Shown here: positions 12,134 through 23,093 of the stretch, piece after piece
Layout: each line of letters opens with the position of its first letter
How positions within the stretch are numbered: position 1 is the stretch's first letter
Origin: Cotesia glomerata
Taxonomy: Eukaryota; Arthropoda; Insecta; Hymenoptera; Braconidae
Assembly (NCBI RefSeq): GCF_020080835.1
Contig: NC_058165.1
Location: 3,137,771-3,201,770 of the forward strand
Length of the DNA stretch: 64,000 nucleotides
Direction: 5' to 3'
Program-made: the position numbers and the translations under genes
Notes under the pieces: generated by a model
Databases searched by the model: none
What the model was told of the DNA's origin: nothing
What the model saw: only the letters and a program-made list of their open reading frames with translations

Positions 12134-12208
12134 TCTTATTTATTATTAATTTAAATTATTTTTAATTGTCCTTATCTTCTCATTTGTTTTAAAGTTTTTT
12201 TAATAAAA

Positions 12209-14683
12209 ATGCCAGTTTGTTTTTTGTGTCAGCAAAATTTTGCAATAAATATTTTAAAGCATCATTTTGATTCTGTTCATTATATTAATAACGAAGATAA
12301 AAAATATACTTGTGGTGAAAATTCTTGCAATAGATCTTACAACAACTACTGTTCATTCCAACGGCACTGGACTAAGGAGCACAATCATGTTTTGGAACTC
12401 AAAAAATTTGAAACTAGAGCTTCTTCAATTCCTGTTAATAAGTCAAAAGTGTGCCTTTCTGGATCAGCTAGTAAACAAGAAAAATTAATTAAAAATTCAA
12501 CACAGAGTCTGTCGTTAAATAAAAATCAAAACATAAATACAAAACTACAAGTTTTTAAAAGTTTGCAAGAAGATATCTTAAATACTAGCCTTAAAATGTA
12601 CAAAACTCCTACAGTGTCACGCAAACAAGTTCAGGAGTTTGTTACGTCATCGAAATCATTAGTTACCACTGGTCTAAACACAATCAAAGAGCAATTGATT
12701 AATATAAATTCAGAATCTTCAGGGATGGTAAATTTAAAATCTGTCACGGATCTTTTTGATTCATTTACTAATGCTTTTACTGACCTCGATACAGAACATA
12801 AACGCATAAAAATATTGAAACAAAAAAATTTGTACTTTGAGGCAGAAAAATTTTTAATCGGTCAAAAGTCTCAAGATTGTAAACGTAACTTAGACGGTAC
12901 CAAAAAAAAGTCTTCTTTGGAGGCATATGGTTATCAATTTCCACTCAAAACCATGCTCAAAAAAATTTTTGAACTGCCTGAGGTATATGATACAGTTCTA
13001 ACGTATGTACAGCACCTGGAAGAAGAAACATCGGTAATATCAAACTTTATGCAATCTAAACTATGGAAACGGAAGATACAGAATTTTGAATCAAAAAAAG
13101 TTTTTCCTATTATGTTATTTTGCGATGACTATGAAACAGGTAATGCACTTGGTAGCCACTCAGGATGCAACAAGTTGTGTGGATGTTACATAACATTGCC
13201 TTGTTTTCCACCACATTATCAGTCTTCATTAGAAACGATCTTCTACGCGCTTCTTTTTTACTCCAAAGACAGAGAGAAGTTTGGAAATGCTGCTGTTTTT
13301 AGACTTCTTATCGATGAATTGAATGACTTGGAAATAAATGGATTGGAGCTTGATTTACCTCACGGCAAACCCAAATTTATTTCAAATTGGGCTTAATTGT
13401 GGTGACAATTTGGGCCTTCACTCAATACTCGGTTTCGTTGAAAGCTTCAATGCTCATTATGCGTGTAGATTTTGTACAATGGACAAGGACCAACGATCAA
13501 TGGCTTCTCTTGAAGACCCTGTCTACATGAGGACTAAAATTTCATACGCTAAAGATATACTTCTAAATGACGTTTCTGCAACTGGTATCAAAGAAGAAAG
13601 TGCTTTTCACCGTTTGAACGATTTTCATGTCACTGAAAACTATTCAACTGACATAATGCACGATGTCTTTGAAGGCATTTGTGTGTTTGATATGGCAGCT
13701 ATGATAAAATATTATATATCAGAAAAAAAATATTTTACATTGCAGCAATTAAATCAGTTGATGAATAATCATAGTTGGGGCGAAACAGAGTCAAGTATAC
13801 CTTTGCCAATAAATGAAAATGACTACAAAATGAGCATCTACGAATGTCAGCTGCTGAAATGCTTACATTTGTTCGACATTTTGGTCTATTAGTAGGGGAT
13901 TTGGTGCCTGAGGATGATCCAGTTTGGAAGATTTACTCTCTCCTTCGACAAATCATTGATATAATTACTTCTCCATCAGTACAGGTTGAATGTTACTTGA
14001 TGTTACGAGTTCTATTGAAAGAACATTCTTTCTTAGTTCGTCATGTACTCAAAAGGTCACTCAAACCGAAAGACCATATTTCTACTCATTTGCCAACAAT
14101 TTTGAGAGAATGTGGACCTCCAATTAATTTTTGGTGCATGCGGTTTGAAGGAAAACATAGAGAATCGACAGTGCCAGCTTCTGTGAGTAACTGTAAAAAA
14201 AATGTTGCTCAAACAATTGTTACTAAACATCAATTGAAATTTGCCAGCCAACTTTATGCAATGAATATTGCTCCTATTTTTGAAGAAGGGCCTTCGTCAT
14301 CTTGTAAATTGAGTGATTTGCCAATAATATTCAACGACAGCTTGAATCAACAACCGAATTTTATAAATACTACTATACACACGGTTAATTGGGTAACCAA
14401 AAATGGTAGTACTTATAAGCCGAACATGGTGCTATGTACGAATGAAAATAATAATGAACCAGTTTTTGGACTTATTAAATTTATTTTTACTAGAAATGAT
14501 ACGCCATTTTTTATTTATCAAAGACTTAGAACGATATTCCGAGAACATGGACATGTTTATGAAGTTACAGCTATGATGCCAGTTTGTTCTATTATGAGCT
14601 ATGATAATTTATTAAATTTTAAACCACTAAGTCTTACATCAAAAGCTGATAAAAATTATATAATATTGCGTCATTGTTTTTAG
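12209..14683 (+). pseudogene. CACTA/EnSpm-like transposase with two C2H2 fingers, split by two frameshifts
   Basis: Three overlapping frames make one protein of about 820 residues: 12209 to about 13380, about 13365 to 13840, and 13844 to 14683. The first shift (near 13362-13396) is +1 and the second (near 13830-13846) restores the original frame. The N-terminus has two Cys-Cys-His-His fingers (residues 4-24 and 35-58, the second CGENSC..H..H). The core has FCDDYETGNALGSH with Asp306/307, then GDNLGLHSILGFVES followed by CRFC, then DIMHDVFEGI. These are the likely positions of the acidic catalytic residues by analogy with CACTA transposases. The C-terminal part is otherwise full and ends near the 3' end of the element. 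A polypyrimidine/AG acceptor-like site at 12193-12194, just before the ATG, could allow expression from a spliced transcript. The breaks could be true inactivation, assembly errors in A/T runs, or less likely programmed shifts. Confidence 0.85.
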
Positions 14684-15235
14684 AAGTAACCACCGCATTT
14701 TAATTAAAGTTTTTTATCTTTACTATTTATAATATGAATAACAATTAAAACTAATAAAGAAATAAAAAATTAAATTAAATAGAAAATATATTAAATTACT
14801 TGTTGTTATTTCAAATTTATAACTCATTTTAGTAATACATTCTTTCCTCATAATCAATTTTTATAATAGTAATATTATTAATAACTCATTAGTAAAATAA
14901 TGCTATTAGCAAGAAATTGCAATTTTTTGACAACAATAAGAATTGAAAATAAGGAAAGAAAGGCTTAATATACTATTGTCCGTGTTTATTAATTTTAGTG
15001 TGATAGATTATTTATAAATAAAGAATTATATAAGTAAGTTATTTCATAATTATCTATCGTGAAGATTCGTGTCGACCAAGCGAGGTTAAGTCGGCCATAT
15101 TGATTTTAGTATTTTAATATCAAGAATACCAAGTTTTTTTATATCCAGTAAACTTATTCCTATGGGTAGTAAACTTTGGTATTCTTATTTTAAGAATACT
15201 TTTTTTTTAACCTCAGGGAAAAGTTTACTAGGAGG

Positions 15236-15256
15236 AAAAAAACTTTTTTTTCAGTG
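15236..15256 (-). repeat. Right terminal inverted repeat of the EnSpm-like element
   Basis: Exact reverse complement of 9306-9326, followed by the CA duplication at 15257-15258. Confidence 0.95.
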
Positions 15257-15279
15257 CACGCTTATATATAATTAGTTAA

Positions 15280-15670
15280 GCAGATCTAAGTACCCTCCTA
15301 GTGTAAAGAATGTCTATAAAATAATAATACGTAGAAATAATTTTGTTATCTTAAAATTAATTTTTAAATTAATTAATAACATTAACATTTAATTGACTAA
15401 TTTAATCGAAAGCTTATTATTTTTTCAATCAAATTCAATGAAAATAAAATTTTTTTAAAATTGTTAATTGCATTAAATTCTTAACCAAATACACGAATGG
15501 TGAAATCTCCATTTTACATGTAAAAATTACAATTTTCAAACCTAATTATTTTATTAAATATCCCGGAAACCTACTGTTTTTAAATTTTTTTATTAATTAT
15601 TAGGCTACGTAGATTGAATTTACAAATTTTCAGGAAGTTTTAAAAATTTTACTACTTCGCGTGGATCTTC
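15280..15670 (+). mobile_element. A1: internally deleted copy of the A family
   Basis: Begins after TTAA (15276-15279) with a diverged GCAGATCTAAGTACCCTCC and ends GTGGATCTTC. It lacks about 300 bp of the full A sequence; the join is near 15390-15410. It adjoins the L1 sequence just as A2 adjoins its L copy, so both come from a duplicated L+A block. Confidence 0.8.
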
Positions 15671-15674
15671 TCAA

Positions 15675-15830
15675 GACATTTCTAGTTGCGAGAAAGCATA
15701 GCCACCTAGTGGTAGAACCAAGAACTACTAATAAAAAAAGTTCGGCGCTTATATATACTCCGGTAAGATATTTCTGGTAGCGAGAAAGCGTAGCCACCTA
15801 TCGGTGGAACCAAAAACTAGTAACAAAAAT
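15675..15830. repeat. Two tandem L modules
   Basis: Two copies of GCGAGAAAGC(A/G)TAGCCACC followed by CTAGTGG or TATCGG and then GAACCAA(G/A)AACTA, with CGCTTATATATACTC between them. Related to 9215-9305 and 18540-18640. Confidence 0.75.
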
Positions 15831-16217
15831 CCCCAATTTGACATTATTCGATAGTTTTTACATGAAAACGACTTTCAAGACAAAAATTCCTGAATTAAGA
15901 CACCTTTTTTCCTAAAAAAAAATTTTTTTTTCCAAATCAAGTATTTCTTCTATCTCAAAATCTTCATTTATATGACCCAATTTTACATAACGAGTGGCGC
16001 AATATAATTCCTACCTAATTAAACTCTGGAATTCAGAGTCTAGAAGTGCAACAGATATTTAAGGATTATCCCCAGCTAATACGGTCGCTATTAATTTCCG
16101 TTCAAATCAAGAGCTTGTTATCACTAATTAATCACCAATCACCATTACATAATGTCTCGTAAATCTATAATCAAAACAAAAGAGCAATTCAGCTTAACAA
16201 TTGATACTATGATTCAA
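15831..16217. other. Unique stretch, no gene seen
   Basis: AT-rich with no repeat match and no coding frame. Presumed EcR intron. Confidence 0.4.
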
Positions 16218-16941
16218 GGAGATTCGAGCGAATCTAATGTAAAAAATAATTTCCAACTTTTGAGCTTTGAAATTAAGTATACGTATAAGTAAATACGTAA
16301 TTTATTTAATCTCAAAATTTAAAAAAGATTCACCGTTTAGTTACTTAGATATTAAATTTTAAAAATCACATATTTTATCTCCTTATACACGGGCTCTTAT
16401 GGCGGACAAACGTTTTGTCGAGACTTTAATTATTTTTTTCAATATTAACCTCCCAACTTTAACGGATAAAAAACTATACACAAGAAACTTGGATTATTGC
16501 AAAATATAAAAACAATTTAATAATAATACATTACCGATATAATTTTTGAAATATTTAAAGTCAAATTTTATGTTTGTAACTGGTTTATCGTCAGCCATTT
16601 ATTCGAATAAAGATTTGACAACATCGCGTCAACAGCTGAGAAAAAACAAAAGGATAGAAATATAGTTACAGAGAGAGAAATGTTTAACTCACACACTTAT
16701 CCACGTTTCTGTTATGGGTATAATCAAGCGCGCTATTGCCAAATCTGTTTATTTATTCCGGCAAGTAATAAATACCAAAGTCATTTTATTACTTTACTTT
16801 ATTAGATAAGTAAAAGTCATCAATTATTAAATTGTTTAAATTATTTTGAATTAAAATAAAGAATTTTGACGAATATTGGGAAGACTAAAATTTAAAAAAT
16901 TTTAAAATTATTTTGACTCATTAGTTATGACTAAATTCTTT
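16218..16941. mobile_element. E2: copy of the E family next to the EcR exon
   Basis: Begins TCAAGGAGATTCGAGCG and is collinear with E1, but lacks the B1 insertion; the empty TA is at 16795-16796. The right end is degraded (ATTAGTTATGACTAAATTC in place of the GCTCGAAC end). It ends about 43 bp from the EcR splice donor. Confidence 0.82.
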
Positions 16942-16983
16942 AGCAACAATCAAATTTATGTATAAGTACCAAAAAAGACTTAC

Positions 16984-17149
16984 CTATTTTGCCGTTAGGA
17001 CTATAAGGGTCGTAGCTTCCAGAGCTCATGGGACTGACGTATCCATTATTATTAGGCTGTTGTCCAGTCTGGTTGATGGTCATATTGGGTTGTTGCTGCA
17101 ACACCTGCTGTTTTTGAGGCGGAGGTGTTGGCTGTTGTTGTTGAGGTGT

Positions 17150-17182
<33 letters not shown>

Positions 17183-17815
17183 TAGCGTAGGCGTGTGACA
17201 AATCTGCTGCTGAGGCGTCGTATAAACCAGGTGTCTCACAGGGATATTCTGAGGGGAATTGGGACTGCTGGGTGCTAACCAGTCATCGGGTCTGGGTCGC
17301 TTATTACTGTTGGCGATTCCCGCAAAAAGTGAACCCCCAGGACCAACGACAGAGTGTCCTGTAGCAGTCGAGGAGGCCGTCGAACCGACTGAGGTTCCCG
17401 CAGCTATGTCAGGACTTTCTGCCTTGACCATCGGAGCCACCATTGTAGGTTCTCCGGTGGTTATCAAGGTCGTGCCTTCAGAGGTGTCCATGCTCGTTGG
17501 AGGACTCATCCTGGTTGTTGGTGCTAATGCGATGTCACCAGTGCCCATTCCGTTTGTTGTGCTGTTGGTTATGATCGTATGGCTGTTTTCGTTGATGATG
17601 TTGTTGCTAGAATTGTTATTGTTGTTGTTGTTGTTGTTATTGGCGACAGAATCATGATACCGCGAGGCGGCCACGTTACTGCTCGCTAAACTGGTCACCG
17701 TAACCCTTGTACGATCAATTTTTGTGGTAACTGATGTCGAGCCAGAGCCACTAGCAGCGCCATGCATATTGACCGATACTTCGTAAATGGTATCATGTAA
17801 TTTACCTAGACACAT
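16984..17815 (-). CDS. EcR: Ecdysone receptor, isoform-A-specific N-terminal exon (partial gene)
   Basis: EcR is the nuclear receptor that binds ecdysteroids with USP/RXR. This exon encodes about 277 residues of the A/B transactivation region, starting at the first ATG after an in-frame stop and ending at a strong donor (GTAAGT, 16983-16978) after NGKIG. The end NGYVSPMSSGSYDPYSPNGK is the hallmark of insect EcR just before the common region. KRPRPDDWLAPSSP (residues 172-185) and VKAESPD (130-136, a SUMO-type site) resemble isoform A. There are Asn runs (59-68) and Gln runs (212-228). The zinc-finger and ligand domains are absent and must be spliced from sequence beyond position 1, so the next intron would exceed 16.9 kb. 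A downstream Met (residue 17) is an alternative start. Confidence 0.88.
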
Positions 17816-18440
17816 ACAATTGGTGGCTTCAATTATGCGGACTTGGTGATCCGCCTCCTAGCTTAAGGGTTAGGGTAAGACTTACTTTACGCGGCTTCGG
17901 TGTGAATACTAAGGACTAGAATAGTAGAGACGCGTAAAAAACATGACGCTGGCTAGCGATAACACCTCGTATTTTTCCATTATTCGTAAGTGAGTTAGTT
18001 AATTGTGGCCAGGTTTCTGACCACTCGCAGTGATTTTTAGACGACTTGCGGAATAATGTAATCTTGTACTTTCAAGGTGTTTTTGGAGCCACGGTTGCAG
18101 ATTGGGAATTGAGTCGAGAGTAGTGTTCTGAAAATAGAAAGATTAACGAAGGTTAATTTAGTGATTACAATTAGGCAGAAGATATGGGTCTAGTTTTGAA
18201 ACTTTATTTTGGTTAGTTTGTTTTGACTCATAATATTTAGTAGTATTTAGTTTGAATTAGGGAAATTTACGTGAAAATAAAGAAAATTCAACGAGAATAA
18301 AAAAGTTTTTGAAGAATTCTTTGAATTTAACAACTCTAATTTTATGAAAATAAGATAAGATATTTTTAAAAGTTAATTCTGAATTAAATATAGCAGATAC
18401 GAAAAGTTTATGAGATACTTTTTCTAGAAGAAATTCAATT
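17816..18440 (-). other. Probable EcR-A 5' leader and proximal flank
   Basis: 17816-18130 is less AT-rich than typical for the window and lies directly upstream of the EcR exon. A short upstream frame starting MEKYEVLSLASV (near 17930-17990, minus strand) ends before the main ATG. A TCTAG just downstream of the proposed ATG could also be a 3' splice site. The transcription start is not identifiable. 18140-18440 is unique AT-rich sequence. Confidence 0.45.
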
Positions 18441-18652
18441 ATCCTAAATTCTACAAATTGTTACTCATAAGTTACAAAATTAATTGTAAATAAGTTCTTT
18501 TACAATGTATGATCAATAAAAAAAAGAAAAAAAAAGTTTGGCTTATATATACTCTGGTAAGATATTTTTGGTAGCGAGAAAGCGTAGCCACCTAGCGGTG
18601 GGAGCAAGAACTACAAATAAAAAAAATTCCACGCTTATGTATACCTAGTTAA
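18440..18652. repeat. L copy carrying the empty target of the EnSpm-like transposon
   Basis: Matches 9110-9305 joined directly to 15257-15279. TTCCACGCTTATG with a single CA (18630-18631) is the unoccupied equivalent of the transposon insertion site. It contains GTAGCCACCTAGCGG at 18585-18598 and ends in the TTAA where A2 begins. Confidence 0.85.
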
Positions 18653-20116
18653 GGAGATACAAGTAGCCTCCTAGTGTAAAGAATGTCTATTAAAAAATGA
18701 TACGCAGAAATACTTTTGTTATCTTAAAATTAATTTTTAAATAAACTAATAACATTTTTGAGAAAATTTCCGATAAATTTACTCATTAAATAATTATTAA
18801 CATTTAATTGACTAATAAAAAATCTAGCACTCTGAATTACCGGTATACACTTGACAACACAAAAAGAGTTCCCTAACCTTAAAATTTATTTATGTTTACT
18901 GTCTAACTAAAATGACTAAGATCTTCTAGCATTTAAAAAACCGCGGTTACTTATGCTTTGGGTAACTGCGCAAGCGGCGTTGCCAAGTCAAATACAAAAC
19001 TTTAAAGAACGCAAGTTCCGAGTGATTTTTCATAAAAAATATAAAATATCTCCGTAATACGTTCGGAAAGCTACTTTTTTATTGTTTTAATCGAAAGCTT
19101 ATTATTTTTTCAATCAAATTCAATGGAAATAAAAATTTTTTTAAATCGTTTGTTGCATTAAATTCTTAATCAAATACACGGCTGATGGAATCTCTATTTT
19201 AGATGTACACGGAAAAAAGTAAACTGTAATATTCACTCAGATTCTGTTTAATTTTTATAGTTTCAAACAGTAAAGCGGACATCGGGGTGGCAAAAATATA
19301 AATATTACAGAACTTAATGTAGAAAGTATAAAAGCAACAATTTATAATTTAATATCCAAAATAAGTGATTAGTAGCTGTCACTATAGTAAATAATGACTC
19401 TTTCATCTTAAAAAATTACAGTTTCAAACAGTAAAAATTGCCATTTCAATATATAGTCGATATTATGAGGAGAAGGGGAACTCAGATGATAGAAAAGGGG
19501 GTTCCACTCTGTGAGAATTTAACATTTGAAACAGTAAAAATTATACTTTTAAAATATACATTTTACCAGTCCAAGCAAGTCAATAATTACAGTTTGATTT
19601 TTAGCGTTGCGTTTAAAATTTACCATTTTACTTTGTAAATATTGACGTTGCTTGTATTAGAAATTTACTAACTTTATTTTATACTTTTTACATATCATTA
19701 GATCATTTTTTAGGTATAAAATGATAAATATCAAAGTCTGAATTGTTAATTATTATACTTTAATATTTTAGATATTGACATAGCGAATATTACTGTTTGA
19801 AATAGTATTTTCTTCCATGTAAAGAGTAAATTGTAACGTTTAAATGGTAAATATTATAAAATAAATAGTAAAATCACGATTTTACTGTTTAAAATGATAA
19901 ATTTAGCAGTTGACCATTACTTATTATAAATCGACTGTTATTTATTACAGTTTACTTTTTTCCGTGTAAAAATTACAATTTTCAAACCTATCTATTTGAT
20001 TAAATATCTCGGAAACTTACTGTTTTTTAATTTTTTTATTAATTATTAGGCTACGTAGATTGAATTTACAAATTTTCAGGAAATTTTAAAAATTTTACTA
20101 CTTCGCATGGATCTCC
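18653..20116 (+). mobile_element. A2: full-length A element containing nested element H1
   Basis: TTAA (18649-18652), then GGAGATACAAGTAGCCTCC; at the other end TGGATCTCC and then TTAA (20117-20120). About 705 bp without H1. The interior is shared with A3 to A7 (for example ACCGGTATACACTTGACAAC and AACGCAAGTTCCGAGTGA) and has no coding frame. Confidence 0.9.
19208..19966. mobile_element. H1: 759-bp element with CACGGAAAAAAGTAAACTG ends
   Basis: The inverted ends CACGGAAAAAAGTAAACTG and CAGTTTACTTTTTTCCGTG are flanked by TA (19206-19207 and 19967-19968). Other A copies keep the uninterrupted target, for example ACATGTAAAAATTAC with TA at 53109-53110. The interior has many ACAGTAAAA/TTTTACTGTTT motifs in both directions. 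Short open frames near 19438 are not convincing. Confidence 0.92.
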
Positions 20117-20120
20117 TTAA

Positions 20121-20933
20121 AACTTCTAAAACTTGTTTCTTAAAGAAAACTAATTTCACAGTTTTGTTAATTGTTGCTACACAGAATGACAGAATAAAGG
20201 TATCAGAATAAAATAACAAGAAAAAACCACCTTTTTTTTTAGACAGTAAAACTAGGATTGCAAATAATTGGTTTTCTGTCGGCAGCTGTGGTTAATATTT
20301 AGTAACTTTGAAAGTCTTACGTTGGTAAACTTTTTGCTGACTGCCAAAGCGACTCAACTTGAATTCTCAATTTCACCCATTCCGATGTAATCCGTCACTG
20401 ACAATTATTGCGATGTCTTTGTGATAATTATCGTTGCTTGACGGCGAGTGTCCGCAATCTTAACTGACGCAACATTTTAAATTGTCTTCTGTTCTATCTG
20501 AAACAAATAAGTAGAATTTCTATTGTTAATTAAACATTCAGTTAACGCAATAATTATTAGCTTTTCACGGTAAAAATGTTATTTAAGCATTTATAGCTGT
20601 TATCGAGGTAATTATGTTACGTTGGGTGAGGGTAATACAATTAAACGACCGGTGAAGTTTGTTGATACAGTAATTTACAACACGAGCCGCAAATGCGGTT
20701 GACAAAGTTCCATATGCCTGTGAAAGGTATACCACCGGGTCATAGTGATAATTGATACTCAACTGAGTGGGACAAATGGACTTGTCAACTAAACTCGAGT
20801 GACGTACTCACACTTGCATTTAATACAGCGAATTAGTTATGAAATTGGAAATTCCTTTTTTTTTTTAAGATATTTTTAATAAATAATTGTTTGTAAAAAA
20901 ATAAAAATAAAATTGTGAGTTAAGGAGATCCAT
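20121..20933. other. Unique stretch, no gene seen
   Basis: 20280-20830 is somewhat less AT-rich and has no repeat match. It lies upstream of EcR-A on the minus strand, so it could hold regulatory DNA; nothing specific is recognised. Confidence 0.4.
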
Positions 20934-20989
20934 GTGAAGTAGTAAAATTTTTAAAACTTCCTGAAAATTTGTAAATTCAATCAACACAG

Positions 20990-21573
20990 AAAAAAAAGTC
21001 ATCTTGAGTCAAGTAATATTTACTTGATCCAAGTATATTCAACTGAAGATAAAATATATTCTTGAGTTAAGTAAATTTTTAACTTCCCGCTACGAAAATC
21101 AAAGATTTTCAAAAATCGGGAAGTTATTGTTTTCACCCCGTTTTGCAAAAACCGAGTTTTCATCAGATCTCGACGTTTGAAGGTCACAGGAAGCTTCCCT
21201 GACTATCCCCGCGAGGTTGTCACGGTGTCTGTATGAATGTATGTGTGTGTGTGTGTGTGTGCGTGTGTGTGAAAGTATGGGAACCGCTTATAACTTTTGA
21301 ACGGCTTGACCGATTTCATCGCGGTTGGTGCCATTCGAAAGGGCTTGACCAAACTTAGATTTTGAAAACTAGATTTGAAAAATATTTTTTAAATACAAAG
21401 AAATATTTCTTAAATATTAAGAAATATAACTACTAAGAAATATTTCTTAAATACAAAGAAATATTTCTTAAATACTAAGAAATATTTTTTAAATGCTAAG
21501 AAATGATGTTTAAGAAATGATTTCTTAAATACAAAGAAATCTTCTTAAATACTAAGAAATCCTTCTATCAGTG
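20990..21573. mobile_element. Chimeric insertion: G/H-like left end, B-family right end
   Basis: Begins CACAGAAAAAAAAGTCATC with ...TTGAGTCAAGTAA motifs. It includes a hairpin AACTTCCCG...CGGGAAGTT (about 21091-21133), a less AT-rich block and a (TG)n run near 21240-21270. From about 21380 it becomes B-family palindromes and ends CCTTCTATCAGTG followed by TA. The two ends belong to different families, so a deletion has fused two elements. Confidence 0.65.
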
Positions 21574-22239
21574 TAGGTTTCCGAGATATTTATTCAAATA
21601 ATTAGGTTTGGAAATTGTAATTTTTACATGTAAAATGGAGATTCCACCAGCCGTGTATTTGGTTAAGAATTTAATGCAATTAACGATTTTAAAAGAATTT
21701 TATTCTCATTGAATTTGATTGAAAAAATAATAAGCTAAAGATTAAAACAATAAAAAAGTAGCTTTCCGAACGTATTACGGAGATATTTTATATTTTTTAT
21801 GAAAAATCACTCGGAACTTGCGTTCCCCGTGAAAAAATATTCTGATCAGGCTTGATATGAGCTGATAAGGCCATATAAAAATTTTTGATATGTTCATATC
21901 TGGCCTGATATGATCTGATATGTCCATATTTAATTTTTGATATGTCCTGATATGGCCTGATATGAAAATTGACCATATCAGGCCTGATCAAGCCTTATCA
22001 ATTTGATATGTCTATATCAGACTTGATATAGCTTGATATGCTCATATCTAATTTTACATTATTTTTTAATAGGTCCTGATATGCCCTGATATAACCTTAT
22101 AAAGTTATATATACTTTGATAAACTTGAAAAAAAAATCCCTGATCAGGGTTGATATAACTTGATATGGATTCATATGGTCTGATATACTCATACCCTTAC
22201 CAGTACATAAGTAGTCTTATGTACTCATATAAGGGCATA

Positions 22240-23093
22240 CCCGAGTAAAAAACACTATATATCATTTATATATGATTCATATCTAATTATATAGAAGCAT
22301 ATGTAATTCATTTATAATTATATAGCTGGATATATAATTCATATACAATTCTATATGAATCATATAGAATTCTATATAATTTTTTTTACTCCAGTGGGTA
22401 TTTTGTGATTACCATAAAACATTCTCTTTTTCTATCTAAGAGTATGTTACTCCAATGATTAACAATCTTTTAATATATAGTATTTTTCGGATGAAATAAT
22501 AGGAACTTGAAAAAAAATTTAATTTCACAAAAATTATTAGTTTTGTCAAGTTCAAAAATTGTTAGCCAGGCCCTTCAGCAATATATAGTTCCATATACTA
22601 AACAAATAATTCCATCAAAATTTAAGCTTTCAATTCTGATTTTACCTCGATTATTTTTTTAATTTCAAAGAAATTATAAATTCTAAAGCAACGAAGTACC
22701 TTAACAATATATCGTAGAATCATTTTTGTGATTTCATGTATACATAGATAATTTTATAAATCTACATATAGATACCATTATTATATATAAATATTGACAG
22801 TTAATAATTAATAAATTAGATAAAAAATTTTGTTCACTACGAATCGATCATGTATACGATTTGCATTACTTGTAGTTATAATAAACTTTGTTTTCCAAGT
22901 AAGTCTCTTAGGTAAACGGGTAGTAAATTAGTCTTTCAAGCGGTAGGTCCACGGTTCGATTCCCACTCGCGCCGATTTTTTTTTTCCTATGCAAATAATT
23001 ATATATAATTATACCTAATTATACATAATTATATAGGGCCATTTTTCATTTATAATTATGTAATATAATGATATATAATTTTTTTTACCCGGG
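22240..23093. mobile_element. P: element nested in O, with CCCGAGTAAAAAA ends
   Basis: CCCGAGTAAAAAA at the left and TTTTTTTACCCGGG at the right form imperfect inverted repeats. ATATAATTCATATA-type palindromes occupy both ends. An internal TTTTTTTACTCCAGTGGG near 22380-22398 looks like a second end, so two related MITEs may be joined. The middle contains a tRNA-like segment. Confidence 0.6.
22899..22974 (+). other. tRNA-like or SINE-head segment
   Basis: Reads like a tRNA in order: an A-box-like CTTAGGTAAACGGGTAG, TCTTTCAAG where an anticodon loop would be, and a B box GGTTCGATTCC at 22953-22963. A T run follows that could end Pol III transcription. The acceptor and T stems do not pair well, so it is not a working tRNA. 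Confidence 0.35.

Larger units (their letters stand above)
9306..15256 (+). mobile_element. Autonomous-type CACTA/EnSpm-like DNA transposon, 5,951 bp
   Basis: Perfect 21-bp terminal inverted repeats start CACTGAAAAAAAAGTTTT. A 2-bp CA duplication flanks it (9304-9305 and 15257-15258), and the paralogous empty site TTCCACGCTTATG has a single CA at 18630-18631. Subterminal copies of AATACCAAGTTTTTT and GGTATTCTT lie inside each end. It encodes two proteins in the same direction: a SAM-domain protein and a DDE-type transposase with zinc fingers. The CACTG end, short duplication, subterminal repeats and transposase motifs all point to the CACTA/EnSpm group. The transposase reading frame is broken, so this copy may be inactive. 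It lies antisense in the presumed EcR intron. Confidence 0.92.

Noticed and set aside
14057..14251. Minus-strand frame within the transposase region
   Set aside because: Shadow of the plus-strand transposase coding sequence.
16958..17657. Plus-strand Leu-rich frames opposite the EcR exon
   Set aside because: Antisense of the CAG/AAC codon runs of EcR; the minus-strand frame has recognisable protein sequence and a splice donor.
17858..17885. Two TTAGGG-like hexamers
   Set aside because: Only two adjacent copies; too few to be telomeric repeat.
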